The position numbers were made by a program, and so were the translations under genes. The notes beneath the pieces are model-generated. The model was not told the DNA's origin. It saw nothing but the letters and a program-made list of their open reading frames with translations, and made no database searches. A DNA stretch of 15,257 nt from CAZSNT01 sp964607765 (GTDB lineage Bacteria > Verrucomicrobiota > Lentisphaeria > Oligosphaerales > JABHEG01), in the NCBI GenBank assembly GCA_964607765.1, contig CAZSNT010000215.1, positions 1-15,257 of the forward strand, written 5' to 3'. Shown here piece by piece: positions 6,731 to 15,065 of the stretch (positions are counted from its first letter, which is position 1; each line of letters starts with the position of its first letter).

Positions 6731-9007
6731 TCATTTCTCCTTCAGCACCCAGATGCCGTCCCATTCCCCTTCGGGCGGCGATGCTCTGAGCGTCTCACAG
6801 CGCGCAATGTAGACGGTGCAGACCCGGTCGTTCGGGTTCAGGCTGGCCGCTGCCCGGAACGCGCCGATCGCATCGTCCCAACGCGCTTGTCTGTAGTAAT
6901 CCAGGCCGTCGTGGAAGTGCCCGAGCGCCTCGACCATGTTCGGGAACGTCTCGGGCGTGTGGTAATCCAGCAACTCATAGACACTGACCGGCTGCGACTT
7001 GCCCTTGACGACGACGCGGTCCACCTCGCGCGTCCGGTAGGTGGCTTTCAGGCCGTGGAACGTGAATTCGCTCATCAGCACCTTCGTGCCGTACTGCTTG
7101 CAGGCGCTCTCCAGGCGGGAGGCCAGATTCACACCGTCGCCCATCACCGTGTAGTCCATGCGCTTCGGTGAACCGATGTTGCCCGAGATGATCGCGTCGG
7201 TGTTCAGACCGATGCGGTGATCGATGGGCGGCTTCCCATCGGTGATGCGCTGTGCGTTCAACGCGTTCAGAGCGGTCATCATGCCGATGGCCGCACGCAC
7301 GGCGCGGTCCGGATCGTCGTCGTGTGCGACCGGCGTGCCGAACACAGCCATGATGGCATCCCCGATGAACTTGTCCAGCATGCCGCCCTCGACTGAGATG
7401 CACTCGACCATGCGGGTGAAGTACTCGTTCAGCAGATGCACGATGCCCTGCGCGCCGAGCGCCTCGGTCAGGGGCGTGAACCCGCGGACGTCGGAGAACA
7501 GCACTGTGGCCGTGCTCGCGGCGCCGCCCAGAATGTCCTGTCCCTCTTCCATGAGCCTGGCAGCCAGCTCCGGGTTCATGTAACGGGACATGGTGGACTT
7601 CATGCGTTTCTCGGTGCTGATGTCCTCGATCATGATCATGGCGCCGAGGCGTTCCTGCTTCACACTGATCAGCGGCACGATGGTGACGTTTGCCGATATG
7701 GTGTCGGCCTCGAACGCTATCTCGGTGTCCATCAGCGCGGCCTCTTCGCCGGTCTCGTTCACGCGCTGCACATGCTCGGGAATCCACGCGTTCGCGCCCG
7801 TGAAGAACTCGCCCATGGCCTGCCGGACCACGTCCTGCTCAGACATGTTCAGGATCTGCAGCGCAGCACGGTTGCAGGTGACGATGTGGCCGTTCTCGTC
7901 AATCGTGATGACACCGTTCGACATGCTCTCCAGCATGCTCTCGTTGTAGTTCTTCATGTTCTGCACATCGTCGAACAGCTTCGCGTTCTCCACCGCGATC
8001 GAGATCTGCGACGTGAACGCGGCGAGCCGCGATTCGTCCTCCGCAGTGAACGGGCCGCCCCGCTTGTTCAGAACCTGCGTGACCCCTACCGTCTTGCCCG
8101 CCTTGTTGCGCACGGGCGCACACAGAATCGAGCGCGTGAAGAAGCCCGTCTGCCGATCGAAGGCGGGATTGAAACGCAGGTCAGCGTAGGCGTGGGGTAT
8201 GTTCACCGTCTCGCCGGAGACAAACACCGTGCCCGCGATGCCGATGTGGTTCGGGAACCGGATCACGGACTTGCCCAGGCCCTCGCCCACCTCGGTGTAG
8301 AGCTCGTTCGCTTTATCGTCGTTGATGAACAGCGTTGAGCGCTCCGCGTCGAGCATCTTGGATATGGTCGCAATGATCTTCGACAGCAGCGCGCCGAGCT
8401 GGATCTCGGAGGACACATTGGCAACCACGTCGAGCAGTTCCTGCTCCTGGCGCTGCCGCTGCTCGATTTCCTCCACGATCAGACTGCCTTCGAGCGCCAC
8501 CGCGGCTTGTTCGGTCATCGCCTGGAGCAGGTCAAGGTCAGCCTGGGTGAACTCTTCCTCCAGCTTGTTCAGAACCTGCGTAACCCCGATCTTCTCGCCG
8601 CGCAGGTTGCGCAGCGGCGCGCAGAGGATGTTCCGCGTCTTGAATCCCGTGCGCCGGTCCACGTCCGGACTGAAGCGCTCGTCGGCATAGGCGTCCGGGA
8701 TGATCGCGCCTTCGTCGCGAGTGAACACCCACCCGGCCACACCGACCGAGTCCAGGATCCGGATCTCGCGGCTCAGGTTCCCCTGAGCGACCCGCGAGTA
8801 GAGCTCACGCGTGTGCCTGTCGTGCAGGAAAATTGTCCCGCGCTCCGCGCCGATCGTCGACGTGGTGATGTCGACCAGCGTGGCCAGAGCCTGATCCAGA
8901 CTCGCCGAGGCCGCCACCTCGTTCGTGACCCTGAGCAGCATCTGCGCGAACCGCTGAGTGCGTCGCCGGCCGCTCGTGCGTTTCCTCGTCTTGCTGGTCT
9001 CGGTCAT
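6731..9007 (-). CDS. GAF-GAF-PAS class III adenylate cyclase with C-terminal TPR
   Basis: A 758-residue protein expected to make cAMP from ATP in the cytoplasm; no membrane segment is visible. GAF-A covers about 23-175 and ends with NKLEEEFTQAD. GAF-B covers about 190-343 and has NKRGGPFTAEDE near 314-325, fitting the NKXnFX3DE motif of cyclic-nucleotide-binding GAFs; GAF-A lacks the final Glu. A PAS domain spans about 358-463 and the cyclase domain about 498-665. Metal aspartates are Asp506 (FSDVRGF) and Asp550 (DKFIGDA), with Lys546. The substrate-selecting position is Thr620 in DYTVMGD, followed by Asn627 and Arg631, the Lys/Thr pattern of class IIIb. A TPR-like tail follows (about 698-738). 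The whole order matches Anabaena CyaB1/CyaB2. I chose the ATG at 9007; a TTG at 9088 would add 27 residues and overlap the upstream gene. Shine-Dalgarno support is weak for both. Confidence 0.85.
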   Translation of the reverse strand: MTETSKTRKRTSGRRRTQRFAQMLLRVTNEVAASASLDQALATLVDITTSTIGAERGTIFLHDRHTRELYSRVAQGNLSREIRILDSVGVAGWVFTRDEGAIIPDAYADERFSPDVDRRTGFKTRNILCAPLRNLRGEKIGVTQVLNKLEEEFTQADLDLLQAMTEQAAVALEGSLIVEEIEQRQRQEQELLDVVANVSSEIQLGALLSKIIATISKMLDAERSTLFINDDKANELYTEVGEGLGKSVIRFPNHIGIAGTVFVSGETVNIPHAYADLRFNPAFDRQTGFFTRSILCAPVRNKAGKTVGVTQVLNKRGGPFTAEDESRLAAFTSQISIAVENAKLFDDVQNMKNYNESMLESMSNGVITIDENGHIVTCNRAALQILNMSEQDVVRQAMGEFFTGANAWIPEHVQRVNETGEEAALMDTEIAFEADTISANVTIVPLISVKQERLGAMIMIEDISTEKRMKSTMSRYMNPELAARLMEEGQDILGGAASTATVLFSDVRGFTPLTEALGAQGIVHLLNEYFTRMVECISVEGGMLDKFIGDAIMAVFGTPVAHDDDPDRAVRAAIGMMTALNALNAQRITDGKPPIDHRIGLNTDAIISGNIGSPKRMDYTVMGDGVNLASRLESACKQYGTKVLMSEFTFHGLKATYRTREVDRVVVKGKSQPVSVYELLDYHTPETFPNMVEALGHFHDGLDYYRQARWDDAIGAFRAAASLNPNDRVCTVYIARCETLRASPPEGEWDGIWVLKEK

Positions 9008-9074
9008 GTTCAACCCCGTTCTCGTTCGTCCCCGGTCCGGTGTCCGCAACCCAGCCTTCAGCGCCGATCGGGCA

Positions 9075-9503
9075 CTACCTCGATTCAAGCTCGGATCGCA
9101 GGGCGATTACTGTCGACTGGAGCTGCTCAATCTCGTTCCGAGCAGTCACCGCTGTCTTCTCGACCCGTTCATCCGCCGCCGCGACCGTTGCTTCCAGGTT
9201 CTCGCGCAGAGCAGCGATCGTCTGCTGCAGCTGCAGGTTCTCGTCCTGGGCTGCTGCCAAGGCCCGCTGGACGCGCTCCTCCTCCGCGGCACGCGCCTGC
9301 TCCATCTCTTCCCGAATGGCCTGCACCCCGGCCCTGAGCTGGCGGATCTCGTCGTTGGCTGCCGCCAGCCCGCGCTGCAGGCGCTCCTCTTCACCGGCGC
9401 GCGCCTGCTCCATCTCGCGTCGGATTACGGCGATCGTCTGCTTCAGCTGCCGATTCTCGAGCTCGAGGGTGTTTGTGTCGGCCTGACGGTCTGTGTCTGT
9501 CAC
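9075..9503 (-). CDS. Small coiled-coil protein of 36-residue repeats
   Basis: An acidic, alanine- and glutamate-rich protein of 142 residues with no signal peptide or membrane segment. After about 15 residues it is almost entirely helical coiled coil, made of three 36-residue repeats (16-51, 52-87, 88-123) and a half repeat (124-142). The pattern is E-[NI]-x-Q-L-x6-[IL]-R, and EMEQARA is shared by the first two. The start is a GTG preceded by AAGGAG at 8-base spacing; an earlier in-frame GTG at 9572 lacks this. The cyclase start lies 67 bp downstream on the same strand, so the two are probably co-transcribed. A scaffold or partner role for the cyclase is inference. Composition alone would also fit many unrelated coiled coils, so no family is assigned. 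Confidence 0.7.
   Translation of the reverse strand: MTDTDRQADTNTLELENRQLKQTIAVIRREMEQARAGEEERLQRGLAAANDEIRQLRAGVQAIREEMEQARAAEEERVQRALAAAQDENLQLQQTIAALRENLEATVAAADERVEKTAVTARNEIEQLQSTVIALRSELESR
9078..9458 (-). repeat. 108-bp in-frame tandem repeats
   Basis: Three and a half copies of a 108-bp unit (9351-9458, 9243-9350, 9135-9242, partial 9078-9134) encode the 36-residue repeats. The first two copies are closest at DNA level: GCGCCTGCTCCATCTC recurs exactly 108 bp apart, starting at 9293 and 9401 on the plus strand. Later copies are more diverged, so the two similar copies are probably the youngest duplication. Confidence 0.8.
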
Positions 9504-9511
9504 AGCAACTG

Positions 9512-9517
9512 CTCCTT
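9512..9517 (-). promoter_or_regulatory. Shine-Dalgarno site for GTG-started coiled-coil gene
   Basis: The minus strand reads AAGGAG, eight bases, then GTG at 9503. This is one of the best ribosome-binding matches in the window and is why the GTG start is chosen. Confidence 0.65.
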
Positions 9518-9682
9518 CCCCGACCTCACCTGCGCGGGAGTCCGTGTCGCCCGTCGTGTGGGCGCACGTCACAATAGCGTGCTACCGGCCGGAAGACCAG
9601 ACCGCCGCCGGTGAAGCAAGTGCCGGGCTGTGCTCGTGCGACATTCGTGAAGCCAAACCGCGTTGGTTGCGTGCCTGTGCTC

Positions 9683-9711
9683 TTGAGCTCTACCTTCCGG
9701 AGCCCTATTGT
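9683..9711 (+). promoter_or_regulatory. Candidate sigma-70-type promoter for NPCBM-DUF1080 operon
   Basis: TTGAGC (9683-9688) and TATTGT (9706-9711) are separated by 17 bp. Each hexamer matches the consensus at four of six positions. Transcription would begin near 9718, leaving a leader of about 80 bases that is purine-rich with imperfect GTG/GAGCA repeats. It sits in the 295-bp divergent gap. Such partial matches arise by chance, so this is tentative. Confidence 0.3.
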
Positions 9712-9798
9712 GGAGCCTGGAGTGCCGAGCAAAGTGCAGAACGAGGTGTGGAACAGAGCACGAGACAAAGTGTGGACAGGAAACCAGGAGACGACCCT

Positions 9799-10935
9799 AT
9801 GAGAGCCACATTCCGATTCGCTGCGCGGACAACGGCCGTGCTGGTACTGTTGGGCCTGAGCAGCGGCGCGGACGAGCTGTCGCTGGCCAAACTCAGGCTT
9901 GCGGGCATGACGACCGGGTGGGGCTCGGCACGGGCCAACCGTTCAGTGGACGGCAATGCGCTGCGCATCGGCGGCAAGACGTTTGAGTCGGGTGTCGGCA
10001 CGCATGCAGCCAGTCTCATGCTCGTGCAGCGAAACGGCGCCGTCCGGTTCCAGGCGTCCGTGGGTGTGGATGATGAAGTGGGCGAGCTCGGGAGCGTCGT
10101 CTTCAGCGTCCTCGGGGACGACAAGGAGCTCTGGACCAGCGGCGTCATGAAGGGCGGGCAGGCCGCCAAGCCCGTCGATGTCGAACTGGGCACGTGCGAA
10201 CAGGTCAAGCTGATGGTGGCCGACGCCGGTGACGGCATCGGCCATGATCACGCCGACTGGGCCGACGCGCGTTTTGTCTTCACCGGCAAGGCGCCGGCAG
10301 CCGTGGTGGTCAAGAAGCCCTGGGATCTGCCCGACGCGGACGCACAGGTCCCGACTGCGCCGGTTGAGCTGTTCAACGGCAAGGATATCGACAACTGGCA
10401 CGCCGATCTGCCCAGGGGCGGCACGAAAGAAGCGGTGTGGACGGTCAAAGACGGCGTTCTCTACTGCGCCGGCAAGCCCGGCGGGCACCTGGTCACGGAC
10501 ACGGCCTGGAAGAACTACCGCCTTGTCATCGAGTGGCGCTGGCCGCCCGGCGGCAGGGCAGGGAACAACGGCGCGCTCGTGCACACCTCCGATCTGCGCG
10601 TTCTCGGAAACATGTTCCCGCGCTCCATCGAGGTGCAGCTTCAGTCCGGGAACGCCGGCGATTTCTGGGTCATCGGCGAAGACATCGAGGTCCCCAACAT
10701 GGCCAAGCGGCGCAGAGGCCGACACATCCGGAACCTGACCGACGGTTCGGAGCAGCCAATCGGTGAATGGAACCGGATGGTGATCCACGCGAAGGACGAC
10801 ACACTGACCGTCTGGGTCAACGACCAACTGGTCAACGAAGGACACTCCTGCAGTGTGTCCGAGGGGCGCGTCACGCTGCAGAGCGAAGGAGCTCCCTGCC
10901 AGTTCCGGCGCGTCAGCGTCATGCCGCTTCCGTAG
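9799..10935 (+). CDS. Exported NPCBM and DUF1080 domain protein
   Basis: A 378-residue exported protein. The ATG at 9799 follows AGGAG at 8-base spacing and begins a signal peptide (Arg-rich start, hydrophobic 12-20, cleavage probably near residue 24). The frame extends upstream to 9493, but that part is not protein-like. Residues about 27-162 form an NPCBM carbohydrate-binding-type module, with GVGTHA at 65-70 and DWADARF at 153-159. Residues about 187-376 form a DUF1080 (3-keto-disaccharide hydrolase) domain: VELFNGKDIDNW at 189-200, WTVKDGVLYC at 214-223, VIEWRW at 243-248, NNGALVH at 256-262 and IEVQLQ at 277-282. Characterised DUF1080 enzymes cleave 3-keto-glycosides by a non-hydrolytic route, so a role on oxidised sugars is plausible. 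The propeller gene begins 29 bp downstream, implying co-transcription. The NPCBM module could anchor the enzyme to polysaccharide. Confidence 0.85.
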   Translation: MRATFRFAARTTAVLVLLGLSSGADELSLAKLRLAGMTTGWGSARANRSVDGNALRIGGKTFESGVGTHAASLMLVQRNGAVRFQASVGVDDEVGELGSVVFSVLGDDKELWTSGVMKGGQAAKPVDVELGTCEQVKLMVADAGDGIGHDHADWADARFVFTGKAPAAVVVKKPWDLPDADAQVPTAPVELFNGKDIDNWHADLPRGGTKEAVWTVKDGVLYCAGKPGGHLVTDTAWKNYRLVIEWRWPPGGRAGNNGALVHTSDLRVLGNMFPRSIEVQLQSGNAGDFWVIGEDIEVPNMAKRRRGRHIRNLTDGSEQPIGEWNRMVIHAKDDTLTVWVNDQLVNEGHSCSVSEGRVTLQSEGAPCQFRRVSVMPLP

Positions 10936-10964
10936 GCCGCATTTCAGCAGGGAAAGCAAACGCG

Positions 10965-13900
10965 ATGCACAGATTCTTCACTCTCTGTCTCTTGATCCTC
11001 TCCGTCACGCTCGCTTCCACTGCCAGGGCTGATTGGCCCATGTGGCGCGGGGACGCTGCGCGTACCGGCGCGACCGAGGCCGTCATCCCTGAAAGGCTGG
11101 CACTGCTGTGGCACCGGAGTCTGGGGCAGCCCGAGCCGGCGTTCGTGCATCAGTTCCGCATGTGCGCGGATGCGGCGTACGCGCCGGTTGCGGCCGACGG
11201 CTTGCTGTTCGTTCCCAGTAACCTGCGCGACGAAGTGGTAGCACTGGAACTGCGGACGGGCAAGACGGTCTGGCGCTATGTCGCCGAGGGCCCCGTCCGC
11301 TACGCGCCGGTTGCGGGCAACGGCCGGCTTTACGTGGGCAGCGACGACGGCAGCGTCGTCTGCCTCGAAGCCGCGTCCGGCATGCTGGTGTGGAAAACGC
11401 GCGGCGTCCCGGCGCGGCTGCCGAACAGCAAGCTGCTTGTCAACGGCCGCCTGTGTTCGCGCTGGCCTGTTCGCGGGGCGCCCGTGCTGTGGCGGGACAA
11501 GCTGTTCTTCGGCGCCGGTATCTGGCCGGAAGAGGGCGCGTACGTGACTGCCGTCGACGCGAAGACCGGCGCAGTGTTGTGGCGGACGGATGCCCTGTCG
11601 ATTCAGAAGGGCGGCATGAACGACCACAACAAGCTCTACGATCTGGGGCTTCCGCCGCTGGGATACCTGGCCGTCATCAACGGCAAGCTCGCCGTGCCCA
11701 GCGGCCGGTCCCTGGCCATCTTCCTTGACCCGGAAACGGGCGAAGCGGAACCCTACAACTGCTACTACACCAAGCACAACCAGCCACGCGGAACCTGGTG
11801 GCTCTGCGGCAACAGCAACTACTGGATCCAGGCCGGAAGCGTGCTCAGCACAACGCCGATCGATCTGGGAACGCTGCCCGCGGAGGAGATGGACCTCGAG
11901 ACGTTCGCTGCCTACGCCGGTAAGTCGCCGAAAGAGACGCTGCGGCTCCTGCAGCGCTTCAATACGGCGAACAACAAGAGAAAGAAGGGCAAAGCGTCTC
12001 GTGTCTTCAGCGGTCTGAATCGGCTGCAGATCATCGAGCGGGACGGCAAGACGATCGTCAAGGCCGCGCTGCGGAGTCAGAAGGCGAGTGGTGCGTTCAC
12101 GCCGAGTCAGCCGCAGCCCAACGAACTCTACAACTACAAGAACCGGCCGCTGCTGAATGCGGACTACTTCAAACTCCACAACGAGGTCCACTACACCGAA
12201 CCGGTGCTGAGCGGCAAGTTCCTGTACAACTCGATCCTGGACGATGAGACCAAGTACCTGGTCGGCCGCGGCGAAACCTATGTCCGCTACCCGCCGTTCG
12301 ATCGCATTGTCGCCCGGGATATGAGCAAGCCCCGGTGGACGCTCGACCTGAACACGTACAGCATAACGCGCAGGCTCGAGTTCCCGGTCGTGTGGGAACT
12401 CAAGACACCCCACAAAGTCATCATCGCCGCCGGCGACCGTGTGGTGGCCGGCATCCCCGGCGAGGTGATCGTGGTCAAGCCCCCGGTCAAGCCGGACGCC
12501 AAGCCTGCCATCGTGTTCAAGGCGGAGGTGGACGGCGCCCCGGTGAATGCCTTGTTGAGCAGGGGAAGACTGGTAGTTGCGACCGACACCGGCAAGCTCT
12601 ACTGCTTCGGCACAGGCACTGCGACCGAGCAACCCGACCAACCCGTGCAGAAGGCGGCCTTCCACGGAAAAGCCCTGTATCCGTCCTGCCCGGACGGCTA
12701 TGCGCTTGTCCTGAGCTGGGGCACAGGCAAGCTCCCGGAGCGACTGCTCAGCGACCGCAGGCACCAGGTCGTGGTGCTGGAGCCGGACGGCGCACGCGCG
12801 GAACGCGCCCGACGTTCGCTCGCAGAACGCGGGCTCTACGGGCGTCGGATCCAAATCGTCACAGCGGACCGCGGAGAGCTGTTGCTGGCCAAGTATTGGG
12901 CCAACCTGGTGGTTGCGGAGGACTTGGCCGCTTTCTCCGCGTCGCTCCCCGAAGTCTGCGCGCTGGCCTTGGACAGCGTGCGTCCGTTCACCGGGATACT
13001 GCGCATCCCGGCGGCGGACAGAGCCGCTGCCGTGATGGAGAAGGCCGCCGCCGCCAGACCGGAGTTCGCTCGCCACGCTGCCGGCGCGAACGTGGAATTC
13101 CGTCGCACGACGCCGCCGAAAGGCTACGACGAGTGGACGCACGAGACGGCCGGGCCCGCGAACACGTTTGCGAGCCGGGATACGCTTGTCAGGAGCCCCC
13201 TCGGCCTGCTCTGGTTCTCCGGCACGGTGGACCGTTTCTACACCCCCGAGTTTCACTTCCAGCATTTCCGCACAGCCTACCCTCTCGTCTCGCACGGCCG
13301 GATGTTCCTGATCGGCGGCAAGTACCTGAATGCCGTGGACGTCTACACCGGCAATTTCCTCTGGCAGATCGAGATGCCCATGACGCAGCGCGTGCAGTGG
13401 CGCTACCAGGACAGCCGTGTGTACTCGCGCCCCTACGAGAGGAACTACGTCACCACACCCGACACGCTCTACATCATCTACGAACAGGAGATCCACCGCG
13501 TCGCTACGACGGACGGCAGCAAGCGCGGTGTTCTCAGTATCCCCAAGGAACTTGCCGGTGCGGATGACGCGGCGATCTGGACCGAAGTCAGGCTGGCAGG
13601 CGACTGCCTTTATTGCGTGGTCAAAGACACCCTCGCCTGCCTCGACCGCAAGACCGGGAACGTGCTCTGGAAGCGCCAGAGCAGCTTGGACGGCACCGCG
13701 TACGCAATCGGCGACGGAGCCCTCTACGGCGTTGACTACGCCGCGCCTCCCGATGTGTACAAGGGCGAGACCGGCCCGCGCAAGGAATCGCTGCTGTTCC
13801 GGCTCGACCCGGAGACTGGCAAGCAAGCCTGGTCAACGTCCCTCGAGCACGCCACCGTGCCGGATCAGAGCCCGAAACAGAAGCGCGCCTGGCTGCTGCC

Positions 13901-15005
13901 GATCACGCCGGGCGTGATCTGCAACGCGAAGCACGGGAAGGTCATCGTCGTCGTCAACCGCAGAACGTTCTACGCTTTCAATACGGTCGACGGCAGCAAG
14001 GCTTGGGAGCACTTGGACAGCGGTGGCAGAGGCGCGACCTCCCTGCATCTGGCGCCCATGCCGTTGGTCGCCGACGACATTGTCTTCGGCGCCACGGGCG
14101 ACTACACAAACGCCGCCGCTGTGCTGGACGTGAAGACCGGCAAACTGCTGGACGTCGGCGGTTGGCTCCCGTTCAAGCGCGGCTGCTCCCGCGTCATTGG
14201 GAACGACAGCCTGCTCACCTACCGCAACGCGGCAACGGAAGTCTTCGACTACGCGAGCAAGACCAGGATCAACTTCAACTCGGTCCGGGCCGGCTGCACC
14301 GCCAATTTCCTGCCCGCGGACGGTGTGCTTAACGCGCCCAGCTTCGGCCACGGCTGCGTGTGTAACTACCCCACCTTCGCGTCGCTGGCCATGGTCCACC
14401 TCCCCGAACTCGACAGCTTCAAGCCGCAGATAGTGAGGGACAGTGAGAGAGAACGATCGGTCATCACTCCGCTGGCCGCGCCGGCTCGGCCTGTTGATGC
14501 CAAGCCGCTGGACGTCACCCCGTTCAGACTGGTCGGAGGCACACTCAAGCCCGCGCCCGGGGGGTGCGTATTCAGTACCACCGATGCGAAGGAGGGGTTC
14601 GCTGTGCGGGAAGCGCGACAACCGTTGCGCAAGGGCGAGTTCGCGTTCACCTTCAAGAAGGCCACGCCGAGGACTGTCAGCGGCCGACACGGGAACTGCT
14701 TTTTCGTTCTCGGCACGTCCGGCGCGACTGAAGATCTCATCCAGGTGATGCTCTACTACGGCGGCCGCCGCAGCATCGTTATCTTCGGCAAACATGTCGA
14801 GGACGTGGACACGAAGTTCGAGTACCCGCGGCAGCCCCAGCTGAGCGCAACCGTCGCGTTCGATCTGGCAACCCGCCAGCTGTCCGTGACAATAGACGGC
14901 AAGACAGTCAGGACCAAGATCACCGCCGACATCCCCGCCATCACGCACTACGGCTTCGGCGGCTCGAACTCCGACACGTTCTTCAGCGCGCTCGCCACGC
15001 CGTGA
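10965..15005 (+). CDS. Giant exported PQQ-type beta-propeller protein with Rossmann-like insert
   Basis: A 1346-residue protein. The ATG at 10965 follows AGGGAA at 10-base spacing and begins a clear signal peptide cleaved after ARA (residue 22). The mature start DWPMWRGDAARTG is typical of PQQ-like propeller proteins. Blades with A-x-D-x-x-T-G-x-x-x-W-type repeats fill about 23-560. A Rossmann-like segment follows at about 579-715: strand VVVLEPD at 602-608, helix, RIQIVTAD at 628-635 and NLVVAED from 647, recalling a class I SAM methyltransferase. A second propeller begins near 721 with YDEWTHETAGPANT, echoing the N-terminal motif, and runs to about 1150. Cysteines cluster near 1110-1135 (GCTANF, GCVCNY). 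A lectin/LamG-like beta module covers about 1187-1346. It is probably periplasmic or outer-membrane associated. No haem-binding CxxCH is seen, and true PQQ binding or enzymatic activity is unproven. Confidence 0.8.
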   Translation: MHRFFTLCLLILSVTLASTARADWPMWRGDAARTGATEAVIPERLALLWHRSLGQPEPAFVHQFRMCADAAYAPVAADGLLFVPSNLRDEVVALELRTGKTVWRYVAEGPVRYAPVAGNGRLYVGSDDGSVVCLEAASGMLVWKTRGVPARLPNSKLLVNGRLCSRWPVRGAPVLWRDKLFFGAGIWPEEGAYVTAVDAKTGAVLWRTDALSIQKGGMNDHNKLYDLGLPPLGYLAVINGKLAVPSGRSLAIFLDPETGEAEPYNCYYTKHNQPRGTWWLCGNSNYWIQAGSVLSTTPIDLGTLPAEEMDLETFAAYAGKSPKETLRLLQRFNTANNKRKKGKASRVFSGLNRLQIIERDGKTIVKAALRSQKASGAFTPSQPQPNELYNYKNRPLLNADYFKLHNEVHYTEPVLSGKFLYNSILDDETKYLVGRGETYVRYPPFDRIVARDMSKPRWTLDLNTYSITRRLEFPVVWELKTPHKVIIAAGDRVVAGIPGEVIVVKPPVKPDAKPAIVFKAEVDGAPVNALLSRGRLVVATDTGKLYCFGTGTATEQPDQPVQKAAFHGKALYPSCPDGYALVLSWGTGKLPERLLSDRRHQVVVLEPDGARAERARRSLAERGLYGRRIQIVTADRGELLLAKYWANLVVAEDLAAFSASLPEVCALALDSVRPFTGILRIPAADRAAAVMEKAAAARPEFARHAAGANVEFRRTTPPKGYDEWTHETAGPANTFASRDTLVRSPLGLLWFSGTVDRFYTPEFHFQHFRTAYPLVSHGRMFLIGGKYLNAVDVYTGNFLWQIEMPMTQRVQWRYQDSRVYSRPYERNYVTTPDTLYIIYEQEIHRVATTDGSKRGVLSIPKELAGADDAAIWTEVRLAGDCLYCVVKDTLACLDRKTGNVLWKRQSSLDGTAYAIGDGALYGVDYAAPPDVYKGETGPRKESLLFRLDPETGKQAWSTSLEHATVPDQSPKQKRAWLLPITPGVICNAKHGKVIVVVNRRTFYAFNTVDGSKAWEHLDSGGRGATSLHLAPMPLVADDIVFGATGDYTNAAAVLDVKTGKLLDVGGWLPFKRGCSRVIGNDSLLTYRNAATEVFDYASKTRINFNSVRAGCTANFLPADGVLNAPSFGHGCVCNYPTFASLAMVHLPELDSFKPQIVRDSERERSVITPLAAPARPVDAKPLDVTPFRLVGGTLKPAPGGCVFSTTDAKEGFAVREARQPLRKGEFAFTFKKATPRTVSGRHGNCFFVLGTSGATEDLIQVMLYYGGRRSIVIFGKHVEDVDTKFEYPRQPQLSATVAFDLATRQLSVTIDGKTVRTKITADIPAITHYGFGGSNSDTFFSALATP

Positions 15006-15044
15006 GCCAGACCTGCGGCGGTTGCGACGATCCCCAGAACGACC

Positions 15045-15065
15045 CCCACGACCTTGCGTCGTGGG
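15045..15065 (+). repeat. 8-bp hairpin overlapping the long inverted repeat
   Basis: Bases 15045-15052 (CCCACGAC) pair perfectly with 15058-15065 (GTCGTGGG) around the loop CTTGC. It starts 40 bp after the propeller gene stop codon. No T run follows, so it is not a standard terminator. Its right arm is also the beginning of the left arm of the long inverted repeat, so the two structures exclude each other. Confidence 0.65.

Noticed and set aside
9493..9798. N-terminal extension of the NPCBM-DUF1080 frame
   Set aside because: The AGGAG-preceded ATG at 9799 begins a proper signal peptide; the upstream part would bury it and is not protein-like.
10944..13826. Long minus-strand open frame (960 codons)
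   Set aside because: Antisense to the propeller gene; rich in Arg, Ala, Gly and Val without domain pattern.
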